Notes under the pieces: generated by a model | Seen by the model: only the letters and a program-made list of their open reading frames with translations | Database searches by the model: none | Told to the model about the DNA's origin: nothing | Translations under genes and position numbers: made by a program | Part shown: piece by piece, positions 1 to 8,130 of the stretch | Numbering within the stretch: the stretch's first letter is position 1 | Layout of the letters: each line of letters starts with the position of its first letter | Source of the DNA: Litoribaculum gwangyangense | GTDB taxonomy: Bacteria > Bacteroidota > Bacteroidia > Flavobacteriales > Flavobacteriaceae | DNA length: 41,431 bases | Reading direction: 5' to 3' | Assembly (NCBI RefSeq): GCF_039543505.1 | Contig: NZ_BAABJW010000018.1 | Span: 1 to 41,431 of the forward strand

Positions 1-43
1 TTAAGCGGGTGCAAATATAAAACCCTTTTTTTTCTTCCACAAT
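1..43 (-). promoter_or_regulatory. Leftward promoter P1 at the window edge
   Basis: Read on the minus strand, TATATTTG (12-19) matches the Bacteroidota -7 element TAnnTTTG, and TTGTGG (37-42) lies 17 bases upstream as a -33 element. It is followed by CACCCGCTTAA, nearly the same downstream sequence as the tRNA-Lys promoter at 15,746. It should drive a gene left of the window. That gene being a stable RNA is inference from the shared downstream motif. Confidence 0.6.
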
Positions 44-141
44 ACTTTTTTGATCTTTTTTTGAAAAATATTTTTTAAAAAAATAAAACCTAAATTAATA
101 CCGAGAATGAACGTTTTTTACTATCACAAGCGAACCCGTTT

Positions 142-182
142 TAGCGGCTGCAAACATACAACCCTTTAACCATTATTACCAA
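142..182 (-). promoter_or_regulatory. Leftward promoter P2, tandem to P1
   Basis: On the minus strand TATGTTTG (151-158) is a good -7 element, with a TTTGG-like -33 about 20 bases upstream. The bases after it (CAGCCGCTAAA) resemble those after P1 and after the tRNA-Lys promoter. P2 points the same way as P1, about 140 bp further back, so the two look like tandem promoters for one leftward transcript outside the window. Confidence 0.5.
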
Positions 183-525
183 ACTTTTTTCAAACTTTTT
201 TTTAACCCTTTTTTTTGTAATCACAATTACCTTGTAACCTGATACTTAACAAAAAATATCCCAAATATTTTACCCAAATTTAACTGGAAATATATGTTTG
301 ATGTCTAAAAAGAACTAACATAAATTCCTTGAAAAACCTTATTTACTATATTCTTTTATAAAATTCATCACCTAAAATAAATTTCTCAACTTTTTTTGAA
401 TGATTTTGGCAATAGTAATGGCATCAATCTTAGAATTACAATGTAAAGATTTAATGCATAGTGCGAATCTTTATTGTTAAAAGGTAAGGCCCTGAATATT
501 TAAAGAAATATTACATATATATATA

Positions 526-563
526 TTGTGAGTATTTGTTTATACTGTTATCTTTGCAGACTG
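526..563 (+). promoter_or_regulatory. thrS promoter
   Basis: TATCTTTG at 549-556 is a full match to the Bacteroidota -7 element TAnnTTTG. A TTG at 526-528 lies 20 bases upstream as the -33 element. The predicted start site near 563 leaves a short leader before the thrS ATG at 580, too short for a T-box or similar riboswitch. Confidence 0.65.
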
Positions 564-579
564 ATTATAATTTAATTTA

Positions 580-2517
580 ATGATACATATTACTTTACCT
601 GATGGCAGTGTAAAAACTTTTGAAGCGGGTGTGACGCCAATGGATGTTGCTAAAAGCATTAGTGAAGGATTGGCACGAAATGTGATTTCGGCGAAATTTA
701 ATGGAACTATTGTTGAAACTGTAACCTCCTTGACCACTGATGGCTCATTGGTTTTATTCACTTGGAATGATGATGAAGGTAAAACGGCATTTTGGCATAG
801 TAGTGCCCATGTTTTGGCACAGGCTATCGAGGAATTGTATCCTGGTTCTAAATTAACCATAGGTCCCGCTATTGAAAATGGTTTTTATTATGATGTAGAT
901 TTTGGTGCGCATTCTATTTCTGAGAAAGATTTTAAGGATATAGAAAACAAAATGTTAGAGATCGCTCGCGGAAAGCATGATTTCAAAATGCGATCTGCCA
1001 CAAAGGTTGCAGCTTTAAAACTTTACAAAGACAACGAATTTAAAACGGAGTTGATTGAAAATCTTGAAGATGGTACCATTACTTTTTGCGACCACTCAAC
1101 TTTCACAGACTTATGTCGTGGTGGCCATATCCCGAACACTGGCATCATCAAAGCGGTGAAAATATTAAGTGTTGCTGGTGCATATTGGAGAGGAGATGAA
1201 AACAAGCCCCAATTAACCAGAGTTTACGGGATTTCATTTCCAAAACAAAAAGACCTTACAGAATATCTAGAGCTTTTAGAAGAAGCCAAAAAACGTGACC
1301 ATAGAAAACTTGGTAAAGAGTTAGAACTTTTTACGTTTTCGCAAAAAGTTGGCCAAGGGTTACCCCTTTGGTTACCAAAAGGTGCTGCCTTACGTGAACG
1401 ATTGGAAAACTTTTTAAAAGCGGCACAAAAAAAAGCCGGATATGAAATGGTAGTTACCCCACATATTGGGCAAAAAGAACTTTATGTAACTTCAGGGCAT
1501 TATGCTAAATATGGTGAAGATAGTTTTCAACCTATAAAAACGCCCAAGGAAGATGAAGAGTTTTTATTAAAACCGATGAACTGTCCGCACCACTGCGAAA
1601 TTTACAAAAGCAGTCAGTGGAGCTATAAAGATTTACCTAAACGCTTTGCCGAGTTTGGAACGGTTTACAGATATGAACAAAGTGGTGAGCTACATGGTTT
1701 AACTAGAGTACGGGGTTTTACTCAAGATGATGCGCATCTTTTTTGTACACCAGAACAATTAGATAAAGAATTTAAAGACGTCATTGACTTAGTACTTTAT
1801 GTATTTGGTTCTCTTGGTTTTGAAAATTTTACAGCCCAAGTAAGTGTAAGAGATCCTGAAAATCCAGAGAAGTATATAGGTGACGTTTCAAATTGGGAAA
1901 AAGCTGAACAAGCCATTATTAACGCAGCGACTGATAAAGGTTTGGATTTTGTAATTGAAACCGGAGAAGCTGCATTTTATGGTCCGAAGTTAGATTTTAT
2001 GGTAAAAGATGCTTTGGGTAGACGCTGGCAACTTGGAACTATACAAGTAGATTACAACTTACCAGAGCGTTTTGAATTAACCTATAAAGGTAGTGATAAC
2101 GAACTGCATAGGCCCATCATGATTCATCGTGCTCCTTTTGGAAGCATGGAGCGTTTTGTAGCATTATTATTGGAGCATACGGGAGGTAATTTCCCGCTTT
2201 GGTTGATGCCAACTCAAGCGATTATACTATCAATTAGTGAGAAATATGAAAAATACTCTCAAAAAGTTTTAAATTTGCTAGAAAATGACGAAATTCGCGC
2301 CCTCGTTGACCATAGAAACCAAACCATAGGGAAGAAGATTAGAGAGGCTGAAATGCAGAAACACCCCTATATGATTATCATTGGTGAACAAGAAGAGCAA
2401 GAAGAGAAAATCACTGTAAGACAACACGGTGGTGCAGATTTAGGAATGATTTCTGTAGAAGCATTTAGTAAATTAATAAAAGAAGAGATCAATAAAACGT
2501 TAAAAACGTTTAAATAA
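580..2517 (+). CDS. thrS: Threonyl-tRNA synthetase
   Basis: Cytoplasmic class II enzyme that charges tRNA-Thr with threonine. The 645-aa length is normal for the full bacterial form. In order it has an N-terminal TGS domain (about 1-62), the second additional (editing) domain with an HxxxH pair at His73 and His77 (FWHSSAH), the catalytic core, and a C-terminal anticodon-binding domain from about 545. The catalytic zinc-ligand cysteine lies in MNCPHHCE (Cys335), and MIHRAPFGSMERF is the motif 3 region. The ATG at 580 follows a strong promoter closely. It heads the thrS-infC-rpmI-rplT cluster, an arrangement found widely in bacteria, and infC starts only 28 bases after its stop. Identification is very secure. 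Confidence 0.98.
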   Translation: MIHITLPDGSVKTFEAGVTPMDVAKSISEGLARNVISAKFNGTIVETVTSLTTDGSLVLFTWNDDEGKTAFWHSSAHVLAQAIEELYPGSKLTIGPAIENGFYYDVDFGAHSISEKDFKDIENKMLEIARGKHDFKMRSATKVAALKLYKDNEFKTELIENLEDGTITFCDHSTFTDLCRGGHIPNTGIIKAVKILSVAGAYWRGDENKPQLTRVYGISFPKQKDLTEYLELLEEAKKRDHRKLGKELELFTFSQKVGQGLPLWLPKGAALRERLENFLKAAQKKAGYEMVVTPHIGQKELYVTSGHYAKYGEDSFQPIKTPKEDEEFLLKPMNCPHHCEIYKSSQWSYKDLPKRFAEFGTVYRYEQSGELHGLTRVRGFTQDDAHLFCTPEQLDKEFKDVIDLVLYVFGSLGFENFTAQVSVRDPENPEKYIGDVSNWEKAEQAIINAATDKGLDFVIETGEAAFYGPKLDFMVKDALGRRWQLGTIQVDYNLPERFELTYKGSDNELHRPIMIHRAPFGSMERFVALLLEHTGGNFPLWLMPTQAIILSISEKYEKYSQKVLNLLENDEIRALVDHRNQTIGKKIREAEMQKHPYMIIIGEQEEQEEKITVRQHGGADLGMISVEAFSKLIKEEINKTLKTFK

Positions 2518-2545
2518 AATAAGTTTAATTTAAAACCATAATGCC

Positions 2546-3094
2546 ATAGCAATTAGAAGAAGACAGGAACCAAGAAGGGTTTCACAAGAGGATAAACATA
2601 AAATTAACTCGAAGATTACTGCTCAAAAAGTACGTCTTGTTGGTGACAACGTAGAGATTGGTATTTACACCAAAGGTGATGCTATGAGAATAGCTAATGA
2701 GCAAGAGTTAGATCTTGTTGAAATTTCGCCAAATGCCGATCCTCCTGTTTGTAAAGTTATGGATTATAAAAAGTTTCTTTATGAGCAAAAGAAACGAGAT
2801 AAAGCTTTAAAGGCTAAGGCTACTAAAGTAACTATTAAAGAAATACGATTTGGTCCTCAAACTGACGACCATGACTACGAATTTAAAAAGAAACATGCTG
2901 AGAAGTTCTTGAAGGAAGGCGCCAAATTAAAAGCCTTTGTATTTTTCAAAGGACGTTCCATCATATTTAAAGAGCAGGGTCAAATTTTATTGTTGCGTTT
3001 AGCACAAGACCTTGAAGAATATGGGAAAGTAGAGCAAATGCCTCGGTTGGAGGGTAAACGGATGACCATGTTCATTGCTCCTATTAAAAAGTAA
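2546..3094 (+). CDS. infC: Translation initiation factor IF-3 with non-AUG start
   Basis: IF-3 binds the 30S subunit and enforces start-codon and initiator-tRNA selection. The first ATG in frame (2684) would give only 136 aa and cut off the N-terminal domain. The frame is open back to a stop at 2531-2533 and encodes normal IF-3 N-terminal sequence (AIRRRQEPRRVSQEDKHKIN, then KVRLVGDNVEIGIY), but contains no ATG, GTG or TTG. The start must therefore be ATA at 2546 (giving M-AIRRR, 182 aa) or ATT at 2552. Known infC genes use rare starts such as AUU so that IF-3 represses its own translation; the same is inferred here. The C-terminal domain (DLVEISPNADPPVCKVMDYK onward) is intact. The exact start is the only uncertainty. 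Confidence 0.93.
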   Translation: MAIRRRQEPRRVSQEDKHKINSKITAQKVRLVGDNVEIGIYTKGDAMRIANEQELDLVEISPNADPPVCKVMDYKKFLYEQKKRDKALKAKATKVTIKEIRFGPQTDDHDYEFKKKHAEKFLKEGAKLKAFVFFKGRSIIFKEQGQILLLRLAQDLEEYGKVEQMPRLEGKRMTMFIAPIKK

Positions 3095-3153
3095 GAAACC
3101 TGATTTTTCAGGAATAACAATAATTAAGCGATAATTTAAAACTAGGAAAAGAA

Positions 3154-3351
3154 ATGCCTAAAATGAAAACAAAATCTAGTGCCAAAAAACGTTTTAAGTT
3201 AACAGGTACTGGTAAGATAAAAAGAAAGCACGCTTTTAAAAGTCATATCTTAACAAAGAAGTCTAAAAAGCGTAAACTTGCTTTAACTCATGATACCTTA
3301 GTAGATAAGGCAGATGAGAATAATGTTAAAACCATGTTGCGATTAAAGTAA
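3154..3351 (+). CDS. rpmI: 50S ribosomal protein L35
   Basis: Small basic protein of the large ribosomal subunit. The 65-aa length and the sequence MPKMKTKSSAKKRFKLTGTG are diagnostic of bL35. It lies between infC and rplT, the usual place. An AGGA sequence 8-11 bases upstream of the ATG could serve as a weak ribosome-binding site. A 5-bp hairpin (CCTGA/TCAGG, 3099-3112) sits in the infC-rpmI gap. Its 3' end is part of a long potential stem that continues past the stop codon and may influence rplT translation. Confidence 0.97.
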   Translation: MPKMKTKSSAKKRFKLTGTGKIKRKHAFKSHILTKKSKKRKLALTHDTLVDKADENNVKTMLRLK

Positions 3352-3373
3352 CATCGTTTTAACCGGTTAAAAC
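3325..3373 (+). promoter_or_regulatory. Alternative RNA stems across the rpmI-rplT junction
   Basis: Stem A pairs 3325-3332 (GTTAAAAC) with 3356-3363 (GTTTTAAC). After one C-C mismatch it continues by pairing 3334-3340 with 3348-3354, closing a 7-base loop, so it buries the rpmI stop codon. Stem B is the perfect 18-base palindrome GTTTTAACCGGTTAAAAC at 3356-3373. Both use 3356-3363, so they exclude each other. No T-tract follows stem B, so it does not look like a terminator. Known: L20 represses this operon through RNA structure in other bacteria. A similar role here is inference. Confidence 0.45.
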
Positions 3374-3449
3374 AATTTATAAACCCTGGAGTTAGGCAAA
3401 ATAAAAGCGTTAAATCATTAACCGCCTACTACAAAAAAACAATTAAATT

Positions 3450-3794
3450 ATGCCAAGATCAGTAAATTCTGTAGCAAAGAGAGCCCGAAGAAAAAAGGTT
3501 CTAAAACAAGCAAAAGGCTACTTTGGAAGACGTAAAAACGTTTGGACAGTAGCTAAAAATGCGGTTGATAAAGCGATGCAATATTCGTATAGAGACCGTA
3601 GAAACAAAAAGAGAACATTCCGTGCCTTATGGATTACGCGTATTAACGCTGGAGCCAGAGAACATGGTTTATCTTATTCTCAATTTATGGGGAAATTAAA
3701 AGCTAATGATATTGAATTAAACCGTAAGGTTTTAGCAGACTTAGCTATGAATAACCCTGAGGCCTTTAAAGCCGTAATAGAGAAAGTAAAATAA
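3450..3794 (+). CDS. rplT: 50S ribosomal protein L20
   Basis: RNA-binding protein of the large subunit that acts early in 50S assembly and, in several bacteria, represses translation of its own operon. The 114-aa length is standard. The sequence has the basic N-terminal extension (MPRSVNSVAKRARRKKVLKQ), the GYFGRRKN segment and the ALWITRINAGAREHGLSYS core of bL20. It is the last gene of the thrS-infC-rpmI-rplT cluster; a strong terminator follows about 40 bases downstream. The 98-bp gap to rpmI is longer than other gaps in the operon and carries competing stem structures. Confidence 0.98.
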   Translation: MPRSVNSVAKRARRKKVLKQAKGYFGRRKNVWTVAKNAVDKAMQYSYRDRRNKKRTFRALWITRINAGAREHGLSYSQFMGKLKANDIELNRKVLADLAMNNPEAFKAVIEKVK

Positions 3795-3832
3795 GGCGCT
3801 TCGCCTATTGTAAAACATATTATTCGCTTAAT

Positions 3833-3865
3833 AAAATCCAACTTGAAAGAGTTGGATTTTTTTAT
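3833..3865 (+). terminator. Intrinsic terminator after rplT
   Basis: AAAATCCAAC (3833-3842) pairs with GTTGGATTTT (3851-3860) around an 8-base loop and runs into further T residues. It ends the thrS-to-rplT transcription unit. Confidence 0.85.
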
Positions 3866-3905
3866 TCGTTAATGTTTTAACAATATTCCTTAAGTAAATT
3901 AATAC

Positions 3906-3913
3906 TAAGTTTG
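3906..3913 (+). promoter_or_regulatory. -7 promoter element of the HAD hydrolase gene
   Basis: TAAGTTTG matches the TAnnTTTG consensus and ends 17 bases before the ATG at 3931. No clear -33 TTG is seen at the expected distance, so the promoter may be weak. It follows the rplT terminator, which fits an independent transcription unit. Confidence 0.5.
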
Positions 3914-3930
3914 CAATTCAAAATAATTAC

Positions 3931-4734
3931 ATGGATTTATCCCAAATAAAATTAGTTGTCACCGATATGGATGGCACATTACTTAATTCCAATCATGAAG
4001 TTAGCGACTTGTTTTTACAATTATTTAAAGAATTAAAAAAGCACAAAATTCTTTTTGTAGCAGCTAGCGGAAGACCTTATTATAGCATTATCCATAAATT
4101 AGAATCCATTAAAGATGATATCATTATCGTTGCAGAAAATGGTGGCCTTGTTATTGAAAAGGAAAACCTATTATTATCCAAACCTATCAAAAAAGACAGT
4201 TTGTTTGAAGTGGAATCCTTAATAGATTCCAACAATCATATACATCCTGTATTTTGTACAAAATCAAAAGCCTATTTTAAAAATAGCTCCAATGGTTTCA
4301 TCAATTTATTATTAGAATATTATCCGATTTTTACAGTTATTGAAAGTATAAGAGATATTGAAGAAGACATTATAAAAATAGCTCTATACCACAATGAAGA
4401 TTCTGAAAAATATATTTATCCGCATTTTAAAAAATTTGAATCTAACTACAACATCAAGATCTCGGGTAAACATTGGGTGGACATTTCAGATAATTTAGCG
4501 AATAAAGGTTATGCTGTTGAGTTGCTTCAAAAAAATTACAACATTACAAATGATGAAACATTAATATTTGGGGATTACAATAATGATATAGAGATGCTTA
4601 AGCGAGCTACTTATAGTTTTGCTATGGAAAACGCCCACGAAAATGTAAAAAACACAGCTAATTTTAGTACCAAAAGCAATGATGAGTTTGGTGTTGAATT
4701 TATATTGAAAAAATTGATTCGCGCAAAAACTTAA
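3931..4734 (+). CDS. Cof-type HAD-IIB sugar-phosphate phosphatase family protein
   Basis: Soluble haloacid-dehalogenase superfamily hydrolase of the Cof/YbiV type, which typically removes phosphate from sugar phosphates or cofactor-related phosphates; the substrate cannot be told from sequence. Motif I is DMDGTLL with nucleophile Asp12 and acid/base Asp14. The motif II region is VAASGRP, motif III lysine is probably Lys192 (ANKGYAVE), and motif IV is FGDYNNDIEML (Asp215, Asp219). The length of 267 aa is normal and the cap lies in the middle, as in type IIB. Its stop overlaps the stop of the convergent yjbQ gene by four bases. Confidence 0.9.
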   Translation: MDLSQIKLVVTDMDGTLLNSNHEVSDLFLQLFKELKKHKILFVAASGRPYYSIIHKLESIKDDIIIVAENGGLVIEKENLLLSKPIKKDSLFEVESLIDSNNHIHPVFCTKSKAYFKNSSNGFINLLLEYYPIFTVIESIRDIEEDIIKIALYHNEDSEKYIYPHFKKFESNYNIKISGKHWVDISDNLANKGYAVELLQKNYNITNDETLIFGDYNNDIEMLKRATYSFAMENAHENVKNTANFSTKSNDEFGVEFILKKLIRAKT

Positions 4735-5153
4735 ATACCAAAAGCCGAAATTACTATACTTCGTGAACCACCATAATCTCTATGTTCGCATAAATAAATC
4801 CCTTGCCAAATACCTAAATTAAGTTTCCCATTACTTATTGGAATATTTACTGATGCCCCGAGCACTGAGGCTTTAATATGTGCTGGCATATCATCAAATC
4901 CTTCGTAAGTATGTTTATAATAAGTTGCATTTTCAGGAACCATTACATTAAAATGATTTTCAAAATCTTTCCTTACGGTGTGATCGGCATTTTCATTAAT
5001 TGTTAAACTTGCCGATGTATGCTTTATAAAAACTTGTAATTGGCCTGTATTGATTTGTTTTATTTCATGAATCGCATCAAGTATTTCATTGGTAATTAAA
5101 TGAAATCCACGTTTTTGTGGTTTTAATTGAAGTTCTTTCTGAAAAAATTTCAT
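4731..5153 (-). CDS. YjbQ/UPF0047 family protein
   Basis: Member of the conserved YjbQ family (UPF0047), often labelled secondary thiamine-phosphate synthase because some members show that weak activity; the true role is unsettled. Family marks visible are HTSASLTINENAD near residues 45-57 with the conserved His and Asn, the HTYEGFDDMPAHIKAS segment, and the LGIWQGIYLCEHRD C-terminal block with the conserved Trp, Gln, Glu and His. The 140-aa length is typical. The start lies 8 bases after the stop of the upstream secreted protein gene, so the two are probably co-transcribed. Confidence 0.9.
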   Translation of the reverse strand: MKFFQKELQLKPQKRGFHLITNEILDAIHEIKQINTGQLQVFIKHTSASLTINENADHTVRKDFENHFNVMVPENATYYKHTYEGFDDMPAHIKASVLGASVNIPISNGKLNLGIWQGIYLCEHRDYGGSRSIVISAFGI

Positions 5154-5161
5154 GTTTATCT

Positions 5162-6418
5162 TTAAGTTTTCTGCTTTTTCTTTCTAGCGGCAGGAAACAG
5201 CACATTGTTTAAAATTAATCTATAACCTGGTGATGTTGGATGCAAATCCAGTTCGGTTTTTGCATCTCCTACCCGATGTTGATAATCTTCAGGATCATGG
5301 CCCCCATAAAATGTAAAGAAACCCTTTCCCTTAATTCCATGAATGTATTTGGCTTCACCATTCGATTTAGTTTCACCCAACACCAATACATTTGACTTTA
5401 TCTCATCTCTGGTAAATGAGGTAGTTTGCCCCATAAAACCTTTAACCAAAGCCGTATGATTTTGGCAAAGCATCGTTGGAATAGGATCCCATTTAGCTGA
5501 AAATTCCATAAGGGAAAAATAATCACTGGTTTTTGGGATCATTCGATTTCTAGTCATATCTATGGATGAAAATTCATAAGCCAAAGGGTTTCGCTCTAAA
5601 GTAAAATTGGTGAAAGCAAAAGTTTTATTATAATCTATTTTATTTTGATAACCAGGATCGGTACCATCGCCATCAAACATAGGTTCACAAATATCTACTC
5701 CTTCCGCAGATAAAGCTATATCGAAACTATCAGTCGCACTGCACATAGCAAACATAAAACCACCACCTACAACATAATCCCGTATCTTCAAGGCAACTGC
5801 AAGTTTTTCTTCAGACACCTTATTAAAACCTAATTTTTCAGCTAAGGCTTCCGCTTCCTTTTTCTCTTCAATATACCAGGACGATGCTCTGTATTGAGCA
5901 TAGAATTTGCCAAATTGCCCTGTAAAATCTTCGTGATGTAAATGCAACCAATCAAAAAGCAATAATCCATCGTTTAAAACTTCTTCGTCATAAACGGTTT
6001 CATAAGGTATTTCAGCATATTGCAACACCATAGTTACGGCATCATCCCAAGGAAGTTTACCATTAGGGGTATAAACAGCAATTTTTGGTGCTTTTTCTAA
6101 AAAAACAGCCTCCATATTTTGGCTTGGACTGTTAATCTCCTCCAAGATACTTTCTGCTTTTGTATTAGAAATCACTTCAAAGGATACGCCTCTAATTTGG
6201 CATTCGCGCTGAATATTTTCGGTATCGGGCAATAAAAAAGAACCCCCTCTGTAATTGAGTAACCATTTCACTTTTAACTCTTTGTTTAGTGTCCAATAGG
6301 TTATGCCGTAAGCTTTTAAATGATTCTTTTGACCCTCTACATCCATAGGGATTAGGATGTAAGAAGCAAAAGTCTTAATAGAGAATAACAAAAAAATAAT
6401 GAGGCTCAATCTTTTCAT
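5162..6418 (-). CDS. Secreted protein of the flavobacterial 'asparagine synthetase B' type; function unclear
   Basis: This 418-aa protein belongs to a conserved Bacteroidota family that I recall being labelled asparagine synthetase B. I see no support for that name: there is no N-terminal Cys2 glutaminase and no ATP pyrophosphatase SGGxDS motif. It begins with a signal peptide (MKRLSLIIFLLFSIKTFAS), so it is probably periplasmic. The middle contains GGGFMFAMCSATDSFDIAL and, later, FYGGHDPEDYQHRVGD. These recall class I glutamine-amidotransferase-like (ThuA-like) folds, a weak inference. An in-frame ATG at 6436 would add six residues, but a TATCTTTC -7-like element (6424-6431) lies inside that extension, so 6418 is preferred. 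It sits between dnaB and yjbQ. Confidence 0.75.
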   Translation of the reverse strand: MKRLSLIIFLLFSIKTFASYILIPMDVEGQKNHLKAYGITYWTLNKELKVKWLLNYRGGSFLLPDTENIQRECQIRGVSFEVISNTKAESILEEINSPSQNMEAVFLEKAPKIAVYTPNGKLPWDDAVTMVLQYAEIPYETVYDEEVLNDGLLLFDWLHLHHEDFTGQFGKFYAQYRASSWYIEEKKEAEALAEKLGFNKVSEEKLAVALKIRDYVVGGGFMFAMCSATDSFDIALSAEGVDICEPMFDGDGTDPGYQNKIDYNKTFAFTNFTLERNPLAYEFSSIDMTRNRMIPKTSDYFSLMEFSAKWDPIPTMLCQNHTALVKGFMGQTTSFTRDEIKSNVLVLGETKSNGEAKYIHGIKGKGFFTFYGGHDPEDYQHRVGDAKTELDLHPTSPGYRLILNNVLFPAARKKKQKT

Positions 6419-6476
6419 GGAACGAAAGATACTCAAAATTTGGTTTTTATGGTAGCGTTTAACAGGAGTTTAATTT

Positions 6477-8018
6477 TTAAAATGGTACATCATTTTCTTC
6501 ATCATCATCAAAAGAACTACCAAATGCCTGATCAGGGCTAGCTTTAAAATTATCAGTTTTGAAAGTATCATCATTGGCTGCAGCATTCATTTTAGAATGG
6601 AATTCAAAAGGCGAATCAAAATCATCTAAATTGTCAAACTTACCTAAATGCCCGATAAACTTTAAACGGATGTTATCCAAACCTCCGTTACGGTGTTTAG
6701 CGACTATAAATTCAGCTTGTCCCTCTGTTGGCGAACGTTCTTCGTCATCCCATTCATCAATTTTGTAATACTCAGGTCTGTAAATAAAGCTTACAATATC
6801 AGCATCTTGTTCAATGGCACCTGATTCACGCAAATCTGATAGCAACGGACGTTTACTCCCTCCACGTGTTTCCACAGCACGCGATAATTGTGAAAGCGCA
6901 ATAACTGGAACATTCAATTCTTTGGCCAACGCTTTTAAATTTCTGGAAATCATAGATATTTCCTGCTCACGGTTTCCACCATGACTACTGCCTCCGGTCA
7001 TCAATTGTAAATAATCAATCATGATTAATTTAATACCATGTTGTGATGATAAACGGCGAGCTTTGGCACGTAAATCAAAAATGGAAAGCGATGGTGTGTC
7101 ATCAATAAACAAAGGTGCTTTCTCTAAACCTTTAACTTTAACATTGAGTTGTTCCCATTCGTGTTTTTCAAGTTTTCCCGTTCTTAATTTTTCAGAAGAC
7201 AACCCTGTTTCACTAGAAATTAAACGCGTTATTAATTGAACTGATGCCATTTCCAAAGAGAAAAACGCCACCGGAATGTTTTGATCCACAGCTATGTTTC
7301 GTGCCATTGACAATGTTAAAGCGGTTTTACCCATACCAGGACGCGCTGCTACAATAATCAAATCAGATGGTTGCCAACCCGAAGTTAATTTATCTAGCTT
7401 ATTGAATCCAGTAGGAATACCACTCAAACCTTCTTTATTAGAAATTTCTTCAATTTTCTTTTTGGCCTGAATCACTAAATCTTGGGCAGTTTCACTCGAT
7501 TTTTTGATATTGCCTTGAGTTACTTCGTATAATTTTGCTTCTGCTTTATCCAATAAGTCAAATACATCTTTAGTTTCATCATAAGAATCCTCTATTATTT
7601 CGCTTGAAATTTTAATTAAACTACGTTGAATAAATTTCTGTAAAATGATACGCGCATGGAACTCAATATGTGCGGAAGAGGATACTTTTTGAGTAAGGGA
7701 AATCAGATAAAAATCACCACCAGAAAGTTCTAACTTTGAGTTTTTCTTTAATTGGCTTGAAACGGTTAATAAGTCAACTGGTTCGCTGTTTTCAAACAGC
7801 TGATAGATCGCTTCAAAAATATGTTGGTGTGCTTCTTTATAAAAAGCTTCAGGACTTAAAATGTCTATGACCTCATCAACACCTTTTTTATCAATCATCA
7901 TAGCACCCAACACAACCTCCTCTAAATCAAGTGCTTGAGGTGGTATTTTCCCCTTTTCAAGACTGATAATTGTGCTTTTATCTACTTTATATCCTTGTAA
8001 TTGGTTGGGTTGTTTCAT
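6477..8018 (-). CDS. dnaB: Replicative DNA helicase DnaB
   Basis: Hexameric 5'-3' helicase that unwinds DNA at the replication fork and binds primase. The 513-aa protein has the N-terminal DnaB domain (about 25-125, beginning PPQALDLEEVVLGAMMID) and the RecA-like C-terminal domain. Walker A is ARPGMGKTA (about 227-235), the Walker B region is LIMIDYLQLM, and LSQLSRAVE and RPLLSDLRESGAIEQDAD are the later helicase motifs. There is no intein, and the acidic tail DDDEENDVPF is common in this phylum. The gene has a 167-bp upstream gap that includes an inverted repeat but no DnaA boxes that I can see. Confidence 0.97.
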   Translation of the reverse strand: MKQPNQLQGYKVDKSTIISLEKGKIPPQALDLEEVVLGAMMIDKKGVDEVIDILSPEAFYKEAHQHIFEAIYQLFENSEPVDLLTVSSQLKKNSKLELSGGDFYLISLTQKVSSSAHIEFHARIILQKFIQRSLIKISSEIIEDSYDETKDVFDLLDKAEAKLYEVTQGNIKKSSETAQDLVIQAKKKIEEISNKEGLSGIPTGFNKLDKLTSGWQPSDLIIVAARPGMGKTALTLSMARNIAVDQNIPVAFFSLEMASVQLITRLISSETGLSSEKLRTGKLEKHEWEQLNVKVKGLEKAPLFIDDTPSLSIFDLRAKARRLSSQHGIKLIMIDYLQLMTGGSSHGGNREQEISMISRNLKALAKELNVPVIALSQLSRAVETRGGSKRPLLSDLRESGAIEQDADIVSFIYRPEYYKIDEWDDEERSPTEGQAEFIVAKHRNGGLDNIRLKFIGHLGKFDNLDDFDSPFEFHSKMNAAANDDTFKTDNFKASPDQAFGSSFDDDEENDVPF

Positions 8019-8130
8019 AACTACGAAAGTAACTAAAATGATAGAATTTTAGGGATTTAAACATTTATCATTGTTAACCAGTATTTAACAATTTAACTGT
8101 TAATAACTTGGAAATATTGTGAATAAGCAT

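Larger units (their letters stand above)
1..579. other. Non-coding left-edge region
   Basis: This 579-bp stretch is very AT-rich and has no convincing reading frame. It holds two leftward promoters in its first 180 bases and the thrS promoter at its right end. Between about 190 and 520 I see only poly-T and poly-A tracts and no clear terminator, repeat or RNA gene. Confidence 0.5.

Noticed and set aside
2684..3094. A 136-aa IF-3 starting at the first ATG
   Set aside because: It would remove about 46 residues of clearly coding, conserved IF-3 N-terminal sequence that is open in the same frame.
4731..4734. Overlap of the HAD gene and yjbQ as a possible fused or frameshifted gene
   Set aside because: The genes are on opposite strands and both are full length with intact motifs; it is a simple convergent overlap.
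8019..8130. Replication-origin-like AT-rich region with TTAAC repeats upstream of dnaB
   Set aside because: TTGTTAA and TTAACAA (8071-8091) form an inverted repeat, but no DnaA boxes, dnaA, dnaN or partition genes are present. Proximity to dnaB alone is not evidence of an origin.
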